From contig JAPLCR010000559.1 of assembly GCA_026392135.1 (NCBI GenBank), forward strand, positions 1 to 7,408: a stretch of 7,408 nt of DNA. The letters are read 5' to 3'. The position numbers were made by a program, and so were the translations under genes. The notes under the pieces are model-generated. The model saw nothing but the letters and a program-made list of their open reading frames with translations, made no database searches and was not told the origin of the DNA. Source of the stretch: Armatimonadota bacterium. Its GTDB lineage: Bacteria; Armatimonadota; Chthonomonadetes; Chthonomonadales; Chthonomonadaceae. Shown here piece after piece: positions 1 through 5,024 of the stretch; positions within the stretch are counted from its first letter, which is position 1; the number at the start of each line of letters is the position of its first letter.

Positions 1-2433
1 GATAGTAGCCTTGCCCGACGACGGCTTGTTGTTTCCATCGCCCGCAAAATCAACGGTGAGCACATGCTTACCCAGAGTAGCAGAGATATCTACATTGTAG
101 AGTAGAAGCGCGACACCTCCGCTGTTAATGGTGTATTTAACGTCAAGTGCTACGCCGTCCAATTTGAAGGTTAGGGGCTTTGCAACCAACCCCGCACCAT
201 CTACTGTCCTGCTAAGGCGTGCGTAGAGGGTTATCGATTCGGATAGCGACACTTCCTCCGAGCGAGTGGAGACGCGCGTATCTGCCTTTCCTGAAACATC
301 TGCCATGTTTAACTTCGTACACATAGCCTCTGCCCAAACCTTATAGCTGGTTTGGTAGGCTCCTTGCGTGACAGGAAAGTTTGAGGAGAAAGTGTAGCCT
401 GTAATGTAGGAGCTTCCCACACTATCTACAGCGATACTCTTCCCCATATCGTCCGCTTTCCCGCCAAGATAGGTAGAGTTGAGGAGACGCGATCCATCCG
501 CACTCAGTTTGGTAGCAAATGCGTCAAAGTAGCCTCGGTTTATAATCTGGAAAGCACCTTGAGTGGTGGGAAATTCAGGAGAGTGGGTGCTACCTGTTAT
601 AAAGGCATTACCAATACTGTCCAGTACAATCCCCGTCGCAATATCCTGTTGCGTCCCTCCAATATAGGTGGAGTAGACAAGCGAGGCTCCGTCCGTGCTC
701 AACTTGGTTACGAAGGCATCGTAGGAACCGCCTGATACGCTCTGAAATGCCCCTTGCGTAACAGGAAAGTCAGGAGACCTTGTACTGCCGACAACAATAG
801 CACGCCCTTCCGCGTCTAGTGCAATCCCTACCGCAATATCATCCTCTTGTCCGCCCAGAAAGGTAGAGTAGAGCAGTGACTGCCCGTCAGAACTGAACTT
901 CGCTACAAAAGCGTCATATCCTAAGCCTTTCGTAATCTGAAACGCGCCGAGCGTTACGGGAAAGTCATAGCCATTGGTGTACCCAGAGATGTAGGCGTTC
1001 CCCTCCTTATCTACCACAACACCGGAACCCGCACTCGAATCTTTCCCGCCGAGAAGAGTGGAGTAGACGAGCGACTTGCCGTCAGGGCTGAATTTCGCTA
1101 CAAAAGCACTCTGCAACCCCCGATGCACGCTCTGAAATGCTCCCGAAGTGGTTGGAAAGTCCGCAGAAAAACTAGCACCTGTCACAAAAGCGAAGCCACT
1201 GGCATCCACCGCAATTTTCGTGGCAATATCGTCCCACTTCGCTCCGCCAAGATAGGTAGAGTAGATAAGCGACTTCCCATCCGCGCTAAGATTCGTCACA
1301 AATGCATCGTAGTAGCCCTGATATTTCGATTGGAAAGCACCCTGTGTGGTAGGGAAGTTCGAGGAGTTGGTGTACCCGGAAATGTAGGCGTTCCCCATCT
1401 TATCTACCACGACTCCTGTTGCGGTCTCCTCCTCCTTTCCTCCCAGAAAAGTGGAGTAGATAAGAGACGCTCCGTCTGCGCTCAACTTAGTTACAAATGC
1501 GTCTGTACGCCCTAAGCGCTTGAGCTGGAAAGCTCCTTGAGTAGTCGGAAAGGTAGAGGAGAAGGTGTGACCTGTAATATAGGCACTTCCCTCTTTATCC
1601 ACCGTAATATCGTCGCCGAAGTCTTCGCCGTTTCCGCCAAGAAATGTGGAGTAGACGAGTTCAGGATCTATCACTAGAGGGCGAGAATGGTCGTAGTTTC
1701 CAGTTGTAAAACTGACCTCTGTTGCACCTTTCAAAATATATTTCACAGCGACGTGTTCTTGCCTGCCTTGTCTCTCCTGATAGGCAACAGGAGCCTTCCA
1801 CTGTAGAGAGCCACTCCCTAACTCCAACAACAACGCGCCGCTTTTCAGCACTTTCACGCGCTTCACACCAGCAAATTTCAAACGTATTAAGGAAGGTTTC
1901 GCTTTGGGATGAACTAGAAAATCGTATTCCAGTCTCTTCTGATTACCATAGTAGACTACGTCTATACCCGGGTAGACCCCGTTGAAACCCACTTTTCCAT
2001 AGTTTTCTACACCAGAGTACCACCTACTTCTATCGTTTCCAACAAAGTAGTTGGATGTTCCCGCAAGCCTTTGCAGGGCAAACTCATTCGCATCGGGATT
2101 CCCCCCGACCAGTTGCATCCGCACAACAGCACCAGCTCCCTCCACGTTTTTCACGTGTCGAGGTTTAAGAGTGTCGTGCGGCACGCTTTTTCGTAGCGCG
2201 AACACCGCCTCGCTAGGAGTGAGGAAAAGTGAATACCCAGTGCCCCGTGAGAGGTACTTTACTCGGTTGTCGGTCTGACCTTCATTCCGCTCAAACACAA
2301 GAGGCATCTGAGCGTAACTTCGTGCAACGGTCTTGACCGAAGGCAACACCTGTTGCCCTGAAGCAGCAACAGTAGTAATCAAAAAACTAAAAGTAAGCAC
2401 TTTCCAGATGCGCCATCTCGAAAGTAGTTCCAT
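1..2433 (-). CDS. SBBP-repeat seven-bladed beta-propeller secreted protein with DUF7948-type N-terminus (3' end outside the window)
   Basis: The reading frame is open for 811 codons from ATG at 2433 to the left edge, so the C-terminus is missing. An in-frame TGA seven codons upstream bounds the start; the only Shine-Dalgarno candidate is a weak AGAAAG. Residues 1-27 look like a signal peptide (RWRIWK, then VLTFSFLITTVAA, then a small-residue cleavage site) without a lipobox Cys. Residues about 40-255 match the domain that usually precedes SBBP repeats (DUF7948): PLVFERNEGQTD, SNYFVGN, VYPGIDVVYYG, LEYDFLVHP. From residue 259 to about 714 there are seven repeats of 65-66 residues with the pattern L-[VIL]-Y-S-T-[FY]-L-G-G...DAFV-[TA]-K-[LF]-S-x-D-G, which is SBBP (PF06739). 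Seven copies suit one closed propeller. Residues about 715-811 (SGGVALLLYN, VDFAGDGNN) look like an Ig-like domain of the Big_3_5 type. Export is supported; ligand and function are unknown, with surface adhesion or carbohydrate binding only guesses. Confidence 0.92.
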   Translation of the reverse strand, partial: MELLSRWRIWKVLTFSFLITTVAASGQQVLPSVKTVARSYAQMPLVFERNEGQTDNRVKYLSRGTGYSLFLTPSEAVFALRKSVPHDTLKPRHVKNVEGAGAVVRMQLVGGNPDANEFALQRLAGTSNYFVGNDRSRWYSGVENYGKVGFNGVYPGIDVVYYGNQKRLEYDFLVHPKAKPSLIRLKFAGVKRVKVLKSGALLLELGSGSLQWKAPVAYQERQGRQEHVAVKYILKGATEVSFTTGNYDHSRPLVIDPELVYSTFLGGNGEDFGDDITVDKEGSAYITGHTFSSTFPTTQGAFQLKRLGRTDAFVTKLSADGASLIYSTFLGGKEEETATGVVVDKMGNAYISGYTNSSNFPTTQGAFQSKYQGYYDAFVTNLSADGKSLIYSTYLGGAKWDDIATKIAVDASGFAFVTGASFSADFPTTSGAFQSVHRGLQSAFVAKFSPDGKSLVYSTLLGGKDSSAGSGVVVDKEGNAYISGYTNGYDFPVTLGAFQITKGLGYDAFVAKFSSDGQSLLYSTFLGGQEDDIAVGIALDAEGRAIVVGSTRSPDFPVTQGAFQSVSGGSYDAFVTKLSTDGASLVYSTYIGGTQQDIATGIVLDSIGNAFITGSTHSPEFPTTQGAFQIINRGYFDAFATKLSADGSRLLNSTYLGGKADDMGKSIAVDSVGSSYITGYTFSSNFPVTQGAYQTSYKVWAEAMCTKLNMADVSGKADTRVSTRSEEVSLSESITLYARLSRTVDGAGLVAKPLTFKLDGVALDVKYTINSGGVALLLYNVDISATLGKHVLTVDFAGDGNNKPSSGKATI
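292..1659 (-). repeat. Seven tandem coding repeats of about 195 bp (SBBP propeller blades)
   Basis: Repeat starts, taken at the Leu codon of the LxYSTxxGG motif on the minus strand, lie at 1659, 1464, 1269, 1071, 876, 681 and 486, giving periods of 195, 195, 198, 195, 195 and 195 bp. The most conserved parts encode YSTFLGG, FPTTQGAFQ and DAFVTKLSADG. The copies have diverged at nucleotide level, so this is an old protein repeat, not a recent DNA expansion. The last copy is the most degenerate: LLNSTYLGG at its start and EAMCTKLN in place of DAFVTKLS. Confidence 0.93.
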
Positions 2434-2486
2434 ATTGAAATCCAACTTTCTATATCACTCGTTTTCACCTATGTCGTGCAGACCTA

Positions 2487-2514
2487 GGGCGTGTTCCCTT
2501 CTCGCAACACGCCT
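2487..2514 (-). promoter_or_regulatory. Leader hairpin upstream of the SBBP gene, with a loop able to pair upstream
   Basis: On the minus strand GGCGTGTT and AACACGCC form a perfect 8-bp stem, plus one possible G-U pair, around a 10-nt loop GCGAGAAGGG. It lies about 54 nt before the ATG at 2433, so it does not cover the start itself. The loop contains CGAGAAGG, the exact complement of CCTTCTCG found upstream on the same strand (plus-strand positions 2554-2561). The RNA could therefore form a pseudoknot or switch between two pairings. There is no U-tract after the stem, so it is not an intrinsic terminator. I recognise no known riboswitch class. Confidence 0.45.
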
Positions 2515-2575
2515 CCTCACAAATAATAAGAGGTCGGTAGTGTGTAGGTGAGCCGAGAAGGAAGCCTGATTGTGT

Positions 2576-2581
2576 ATTATA
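2576..2581 (-). promoter_or_regulatory. Candidate -10 box for the SBBP gene
   Basis: The minus strand reads TATAAT, a perfect consensus -10, about 143 nt upstream of the SBBP start codon. No good -35 element is present at 16-18 bp; the bases there read AGAAAG, CAGAAA or ACAGAA. The expected -35 zone coincides with the perfect inverted repeat at 2594-2613, which could mean an activator-dependent or repressed promoter. A start point near 2569 would give a leader of about 136 nt containing the hairpin at 2487-2514. Confidence 0.3.
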
Positions 2582-2593
2582 CGCAATATGTCA

Positions 2594-2613
2594 TAGGCTT
2601 TCTGTGAAGCCTA
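2594..2613. promoter_or_regulatory. Perfect 7-bp inverted repeat, operator-like
   Basis: TAGGCTT at 2594-2600 and AAGCCTA at 2607-2613 flank a 6-nt spacer TCTGTG. The arrangement would suit a dimeric regulator, and it overlaps the -35 zone of the minus-strand TATAAT. A further partial copy of one arm, GAAGCCT, occurs at 2561-2567. No T-run follows on either strand, so it is not a terminator. Confidence 0.35.
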
Positions 2614-2616
2614 CAA

Positions 2617-2629
2617 CACATGATATGTG
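2617..2629. promoter_or_regulatory. Short dyad CACAT-GAT-ATGTG
   Basis: Two 5-bp arms surround a 3-nt centre, three bases after the larger inverted repeat at 2594-2613. Alone it could be chance in AT-rich DNA. Its closeness to the other dyad makes a compound operator possible. Confidence 0.22.
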
Positions 2630-2683
2630 GCATTATTCACAAAGGCTAGTGCAATATCAGGTAGAAGAAAGGAGGTACGTAAG

Positions 2684-2755
2684 TTGCGCGTGGAAAACTC
2701 GCCGTGTTTTCTGCGACAAGTCATTGTGATTGGGCAAACTTTAGATATACTCTAA
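2684..2755 (+). CDS. Candidate 23-residue small ORF behind a full-length Shine-Dalgarno sequence
   Basis: TTG at 2684 opens 23 sense codons ending in TAA at 2753-2755; the peptide runs MRVENSPCFLRQ...GQTLDIL. Seven bases upstream of the TTG lies GAAAGGAGGT (2667-2676), a ten-base match to the complement of the typical bacterial 16S 3' tail, better than the sites of every full-length gene in this window. The next in-frame start, GTG at 2690, is spaced less well. The peptide has a hydrophobic middle (VIVIG) but no clear TM segment, and no run of His or other regulatory codons as in a classical attenuator. Its stop overlaps the -10 box of the downstream promoter, so it would need its own upstream promoter, which I cannot identify. 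It could be a small protein, a leader peptide, or a purine-rich coincidence. Confidence 0.35.
   Translation: MRVENSPCFLRQVIVIGQTLDIL
2724..2751 (+). promoter_or_regulatory. Sigma70-type promoter for the PHP phosphatase gene
   Basis: TTGTGA (2724-2729) and TATACT (2746-2751) are separated by 16 bp. A start point near 2758 gives a leader of about 58 nt that contains the palindrome at 2766-2777 and the ribosome-binding site GAAGGAG (2804-2810), five bases before the ATG. Confidence 0.5.
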
Positions 2756-2765
2756 AGGGGGAGGG

Positions 2766-2777
2766 AGTGATGTCACT
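2766..2777. promoter_or_regulatory. Palindrome AGTGA-TG-TCACT just downstream of the predicted start point
   Basis: The 5-bp arms flank a TG centre and sit about 8-19 nt downstream of the transcription start predicted from the promoter at 2724-2751. This is a typical position for a roadblock operator. No regulator is encoded next to it and the arms are short. Confidence 0.28.
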
Positions 2778-2815
2778 TGCATTCCTAAATAGTATCGTAA
2801 ATTGAAGGAGAACAA

Positions 2816-3739
2816 ATGGAAAAGAGCGAGTGGAAAGTCTCCCTGCACGGGGGGCATAGCGGCGAGTTTTGTGACCACGCGGAGGCGACTCTCCGCGAGA
2901 TGCTGGAGGCGGCGGTTCGTGCTGGGTACGACACGTTTGGCGTGAGCGAACACGTTCCGCGACACGAAGCCCGATTCCTCTACCCAGAAGAGGTTGCAAT
3001 GGGCTGGGACATCCCCAAAATCCATGCAGATTTCGCACGGTATACGGCGCATCTACAAGAGCTTGTTCCTGAGTTCGAGGGACGAATCAGCGTTCTGCGT
3101 GGCTTGGAGATGGAGATAGTTCCGAGCGCAAAATATGTATCCCTGATGCAGGATTTCAGGAACCAGAAACTAGCAGACGGGTCGCCCGCTTTCGACTACG
3201 CAGTTGGCTCTGTCCACTATGTAGACGAGGTTCAGATTGACGCGGCTCCCGCGAGCTACCTGCTTGCAGTAGAGGCGTGCGGAGGCATAGAGGCACTTGC
3301 AGTTCGCTACTACGAACTGGTTGCGGAGATGGCACTCGCCTTGCGCCCAGAAGTAGTGGGACACCTCGACCTTATCAAACGCAATCTGACACTAGCAGGA
3401 TTCGGTGACTTCTCATTGCAGACTCCCAAAATCCAAGCCGCCGCAGAGAGCGCAATGGAGGCGGTTCGCTCTGTGGGTGCGATACTCGACTTGAATACCG
3501 CAGGTTGGCGTAAAGGGCTAGGCGAACCTTACCCTGCGCCTCCACTCGTGCAACGGGCGCACGCGATGGGGATAGGCTTCTGCTTCGGAGACGATAGCCA
3601 CCGCCCTTCCGATGTGGGCGCAGGGGTTCCAGAGGCGCGTGAGTATCTGCTGCGTTGCGGCGTGCCCACAGTAACAGTTCTCAATCGAGAGGGGGCTGTA
3701 ATGGATGCCCGCACTGTACAGAGAGTGGTGGTGCTGTAA
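2816..3739 (+). CDS. PHP-domain histidinol-phosphatase family protein (HisJ/HisK-like)
   Basis: The product has 307 residues and starts at ATG 2816 behind GAAGGAG with a 5-nt spacer. It belongs to the PHP metal-dependent phosphoesterase superfamily. Candidate metal ligands appear in the usual order: H11 and H14 (HGGHSGEFCDHA, with H21), E45 and H47 (GVSEHVPR), E98 (GLEMEI), H134 (GSVHY), H183 and D185 (GHLDLI), and D260 and H262 (GDDSHRP). Length and motif order fit PHP-type histidinol-phosphatases, which convert L-histidinol phosphate to L-histidinol in the cytoplasm. The first motif has HGGHS where many PHP proteins have DxHxH, which I associate with this subfamily. No other his gene is nearby, so the substrate is not proven by context; other PHP phosphoesterase activities remain possible. 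It appears to have its own promoter. Downstream genes on the same strand have no obvious promoter and may be co-transcribed. Confidence 0.88.
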   Translation: MEKSEWKVSLHGGHSGEFCDHAEATLREMLEAAVRAGYDTFGVSEHVPRHEARFLYPEEVAMGWDIPKIHADFARYTAHLQELVPEFEGRISVLRGLEMEIVPSAKYVSLMQDFRNQKLADGSPAFDYAVGSVHYVDEVQIDAAPASYLLAVEACGGIEALAVRYYELVAEMALALRPEVVGHLDLIKRNLTLAGFGDFSLQTPKIQAAAESAMEAVRSVGAILDLNTAGWRKGLGEPYPAPPLVQRAHAMGIGFCFGDDSHRPSDVGAGVPEAREYLLRCGVPTVTVLNREGAVMDARTVQRVVVL

Positions 3740-3741
3740 AG

Positions 3742-3846
3742 ATCAAGTCCTCTCCCAGCCCTTTTGTCCAGCTCTTAGCTCTACTAATAGCCGCAACATT
3801 TATCGCCACCTTTTTGACTATAATGCATATGGCGATGGGACACTGA
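3742..3846 (+). pseudogene. Possible C-terminal relic of a paralogue of the downstream GspG-like membrane protein
   Basis: A frame open through the end of the phosphatase gene and ending at TGA 3844-3846 encodes one membrane segment (FVQLLALLIAATFIATFL, then TIMHMAMGH). No ATG or GTG lies upstream of the segment in this frame; the only conventional start is a TTG at 3655 inside the phosphatase gene, which would give 63 residues. The last 25 residues align without gaps to the last 25 of the next gene: QLLALLIAATFIA against QLLLLVVGASIVA, both followed by T-x-[ML]-H and both ending in His before the stop, with 9 identities by my count. Over the matching 81 bases about half the positions agree. 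This suggests a tandem duplicate that lost its front part. It could instead be an independent small membrane protein with an unusual start. Confidence 0.4.
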
Positions 3847-3868
3847 TGAAATACACAAGGCTACGCCA

Positions 3869-4465
3869 ATGAAACTCATACGTTGTACTGTATCCGCGCT
3901 ATTCGGCTTAACCGTCGCCTACTTCGCCTTTACGGCGAACAGAGACGCACTTGTCGACAATCTTGTTCACGAACCCTTTATGACACGGTATCATATCAAA
4001 TTGATGGCTCCCCTCCTCGATGCCTACAAGAAGGAGAAGCACACGCTTCCTCGTCGGCTGGAGGACTTGCATATTGATTTGAATGATAGCGTCTATTCAG
4101 ACGGATGGGGCAGGCACTATCTCTATCAAGCACTTGGAGAACACTACGTGATTACCTCATACGGGAGAGATGGCGTTCCGGGCGGCATAGGGTTGGATGC
4201 GGATATAAAATCTGACAACCTCCGTCCGAAAGAGGGGCGCGTTACTTTTTCTCAACTCATTCGCCTAGAAGGCGCAGAAAAGATGATACAGGTGGCAGGG
4301 ATTTCAGGAGTTTTCGCAACGGTGTTATGCTTCGCGCTATTTCGCCCGATCACCGCATCAACTCCCAAGATGGGCGCGATAGCATTACAACTACTCCTAC
4401 TCGTTGTGGGGGCAAGCATTGTCGCCGCTATTGTCACAGGGCTACACTTGCCGAATCCGCACTAA
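3869..4465 (+). CDS. GspG-like (type II secretion pseudopilin-fold) domain in a three-TM membrane protein
   Basis: The product has 198 residues. ATG 3869 follows a weak AAGG with an 8-nt spacer. Residues about 7-21 form an N-terminal hydrophobic segment (VSALFGLTVAYFAF). Residues about 40-115 resemble the C-terminal globular part of GspG: LLDAYKKEKHTLPRRLEDL, then SDGWGRHYLYQ, then SYGRDGVPGGIGLDADI. In GspG the DPWG...Y motif and the GxDGxxGGxGxxxDI loop form the fold and calcium site. Unlike a pseudopilin it lacks the prepilin-peptidase motif (G before FTLxE), and it has two further membrane segments at about 141-158 and 168-193. It is therefore not a pilus subunit; the fold assignment is from motif resemblance and the function is unknown. 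The next gene begins 2 nt after its stop, so the two are probably translationally coupled. Confidence 0.72.
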   Translation: MKLIRCTVSALFGLTVAYFAFTANRDALVDNLVHEPFMTRYHIKLMAPLLDAYKKEKHTLPRRLEDLHIDLNDSVYSDGWGRHYLYQALGEHYVITSYGRDGVPGGIGLDADIKSDNLRPKEGRVTFSQLIRLEGAEKMIQVAGISGVFATVLCFALFRPITASTPKMGAIALQLLLLVVGASIVAAIVTGLHLPNPH

Positions 4466-4467
4466 CC

Positions 4468-4884
4468 ATGCTATTTCGCTACCTTAAAGACCCGCTCTTT
4501 CTGTTCTGCGTCGTCCTCTACTTTGTGAATCGCCTCGTGTTCAAGCCGCTCATTCACGGTGGGATTATCGGCGCGATAGTGCATGGCTCCGTGAATGACT
4601 TAATTTGTTTGCCGTTCTGGATTCCGATAATGCTCTGGATGATGCGGAGGTTTGGCTGGCGAACCTCTGATAAACCACCGCAAGCCGCTGAAATCCTCCT
4701 TCCACTCCTCTGCTGGTCGTGGTACTTCGAGTTAGTTCTGCCCAAAGTCGCGTACTTTAAGCGCGTCGCCTTCAGCGATCCCAATGACATCCTCTGCTAC
4801 ACCCTCGGCGCGTGCGTTGCCGCCCTCTTCTGGAACTACTACTATTCGCTCCCATCAAAAGCTACTACCTCAGAGAACACCTAA
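4468..4884 (+). CDS. Small multi-TM membrane protein ('magnesium citrate secondary transporter'-like family)
   Basis: I place the start at ATG 4468 (MLFRYLKDPLF), two bases after the previous stop. The same frame extends upstream to 4327, but that part lies inside the preceding gene in another frame and has no membrane-protein character. No Shine-Dalgarno is visible, which fits translational coupling. The 138-residue product has about four hydrophobic segments: residues near 9-24, 33-57 (HGGIIGAIVHG, then NDLICLPFWIPIMLWMM), 74-90 (EILLPLLCWSWYFELVLPK) and 107-128. The order KDPLF, ND-L-C-P, FE-x-[VI]-LPK, then D-x-x-x-Y-x-x-G is that of short proteins common in Bacteroidota and annotated, probably wrongly, as magnesium citrate transporters. 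The overall plan is VanZ-like. Substrate and role are unknown. Confidence 0.75.
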   Translation: MLFRYLKDPLFLFCVVLYFVNRLVFKPLIHGGIIGAIVHGSVNDLICLPFWIPIMLWMMRRFGWRTSDKPPQAAEILLPLLCWSWYFELVLPKVAYFKRVAFSDPNDILCYTLGACVAALFWNYYYSLPSKATTSENT

Positions 4885-4938
4885 TCTCTCCCCCAGTTCT
4901 TACACTCTCAAAATGTCCACAGATACGAAAAACTAAAC

Positions 4939-4956
4939 TAGAAATAAGAATTTCTA
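4939..4956. promoter_or_regulatory. AT-rich inverted repeat TAGAAAT-AAGA-ATTTCTA upstream of the DUF2089 promoter
   Basis: Perfect 7-bp arms (4939-4945 and 4950-4956) flank a 4-nt centre and end 19 bp before the -35 hexamer. The surrounding 4925-4974 stretch is strongly A/T-rich with A- and T-tracts, as in an UP element. The dyad could be an operator, and the HTH protein encoded just downstream is an obvious candidate to bind it. There is no T-run consistent with a terminator. Confidence 0.4.
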
Positions 4957-4975
4957 AAATAATTCAAAAATCATG

Positions 4976-5004
4976 TTGACTTTTTCAATTATCAGACGTA
5001 TTAT
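4976..5004 (+). promoter_or_regulatory. Strong sigma70-type promoter of the DUF2089-DUF4097 operon
   Basis: TTGACT (4976-4981) and TATTAT (4999-5004) are separated by exactly 17 bp; each differs from consensus at one position. It is the best promoter in the window. The predicted start point near 5011 leaves a leader of only about 14 nt, just enough for the ribosome-binding site AAGGAG (5012-5017) before ATG 5025. Control is therefore likely at initiation and not through the leader. Confidence 0.75.
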
Positions 5005-5024
5005 TATTAGGAAGGAGAAACAAC

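Larger units (their letters stand above)
2434..2815. other. Divergent intergenic regulatory region with no conventional gene
   Basis: These 382 bases separate the minus-strand SBBP gene from the plus-strand phosphatase gene. I see no long ORF that looks like protein; the forward frame opening at 2333 is a shadow of the SBBP signal-peptide region. What it does hold is listed separately: a minus-strand -10 box (2576-2581), two dyads (2594-2613 and 2617-2629), a leader hairpin (2487-2514) with a complementary 8-mer (2554-2561), a 23-codon ORF with a strong ribosome-binding site (2684-2755), a plus-strand promoter (2724-2751) and a palindrome (2766-2777). Confidence 0.7.

Noticed and set aside
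2518..2520. 21-codon minus-strand ORF in the SBBP leader starting at GTG 2520
   Set aside because: It has no Shine-Dalgarno, its sequence is mostly the two arms of the leader hairpin, and its composition is Arg-rich without a motif.
1123..2551. Forward-strand ORFs of 72-130 codons opposite the SBBP gene
   Set aside because: They lie antisense to a continuous 811-codon frame with clear repeats and a signal peptide; their translations are low-complexity and follow the repeat period of the real gene.
2684..2755. Histidine-type attenuator leader peptide before the histidinol-phosphatase gene
   Set aside because: The 23-codon ORF has no run of His codons, no terminator hairpin follows it, and a separate promoter lies at its end.
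4327..4467. Upstream extension of the membrane protein starting at 4468
   Set aside because: The extension overlaps the end of the GspG-like gene in another frame and reads as charged, non-membrane sequence; ATG 4468 directly after the preceding stop gives a proper family-like N-terminus (KDPLF).
4885..4938. Intrinsic terminator after the membrane-protein gene
   Set aside because: The stretch is C/T-rich without a GC stem followed by a T-run; no intrinsic terminator is visible anywhere in the window.
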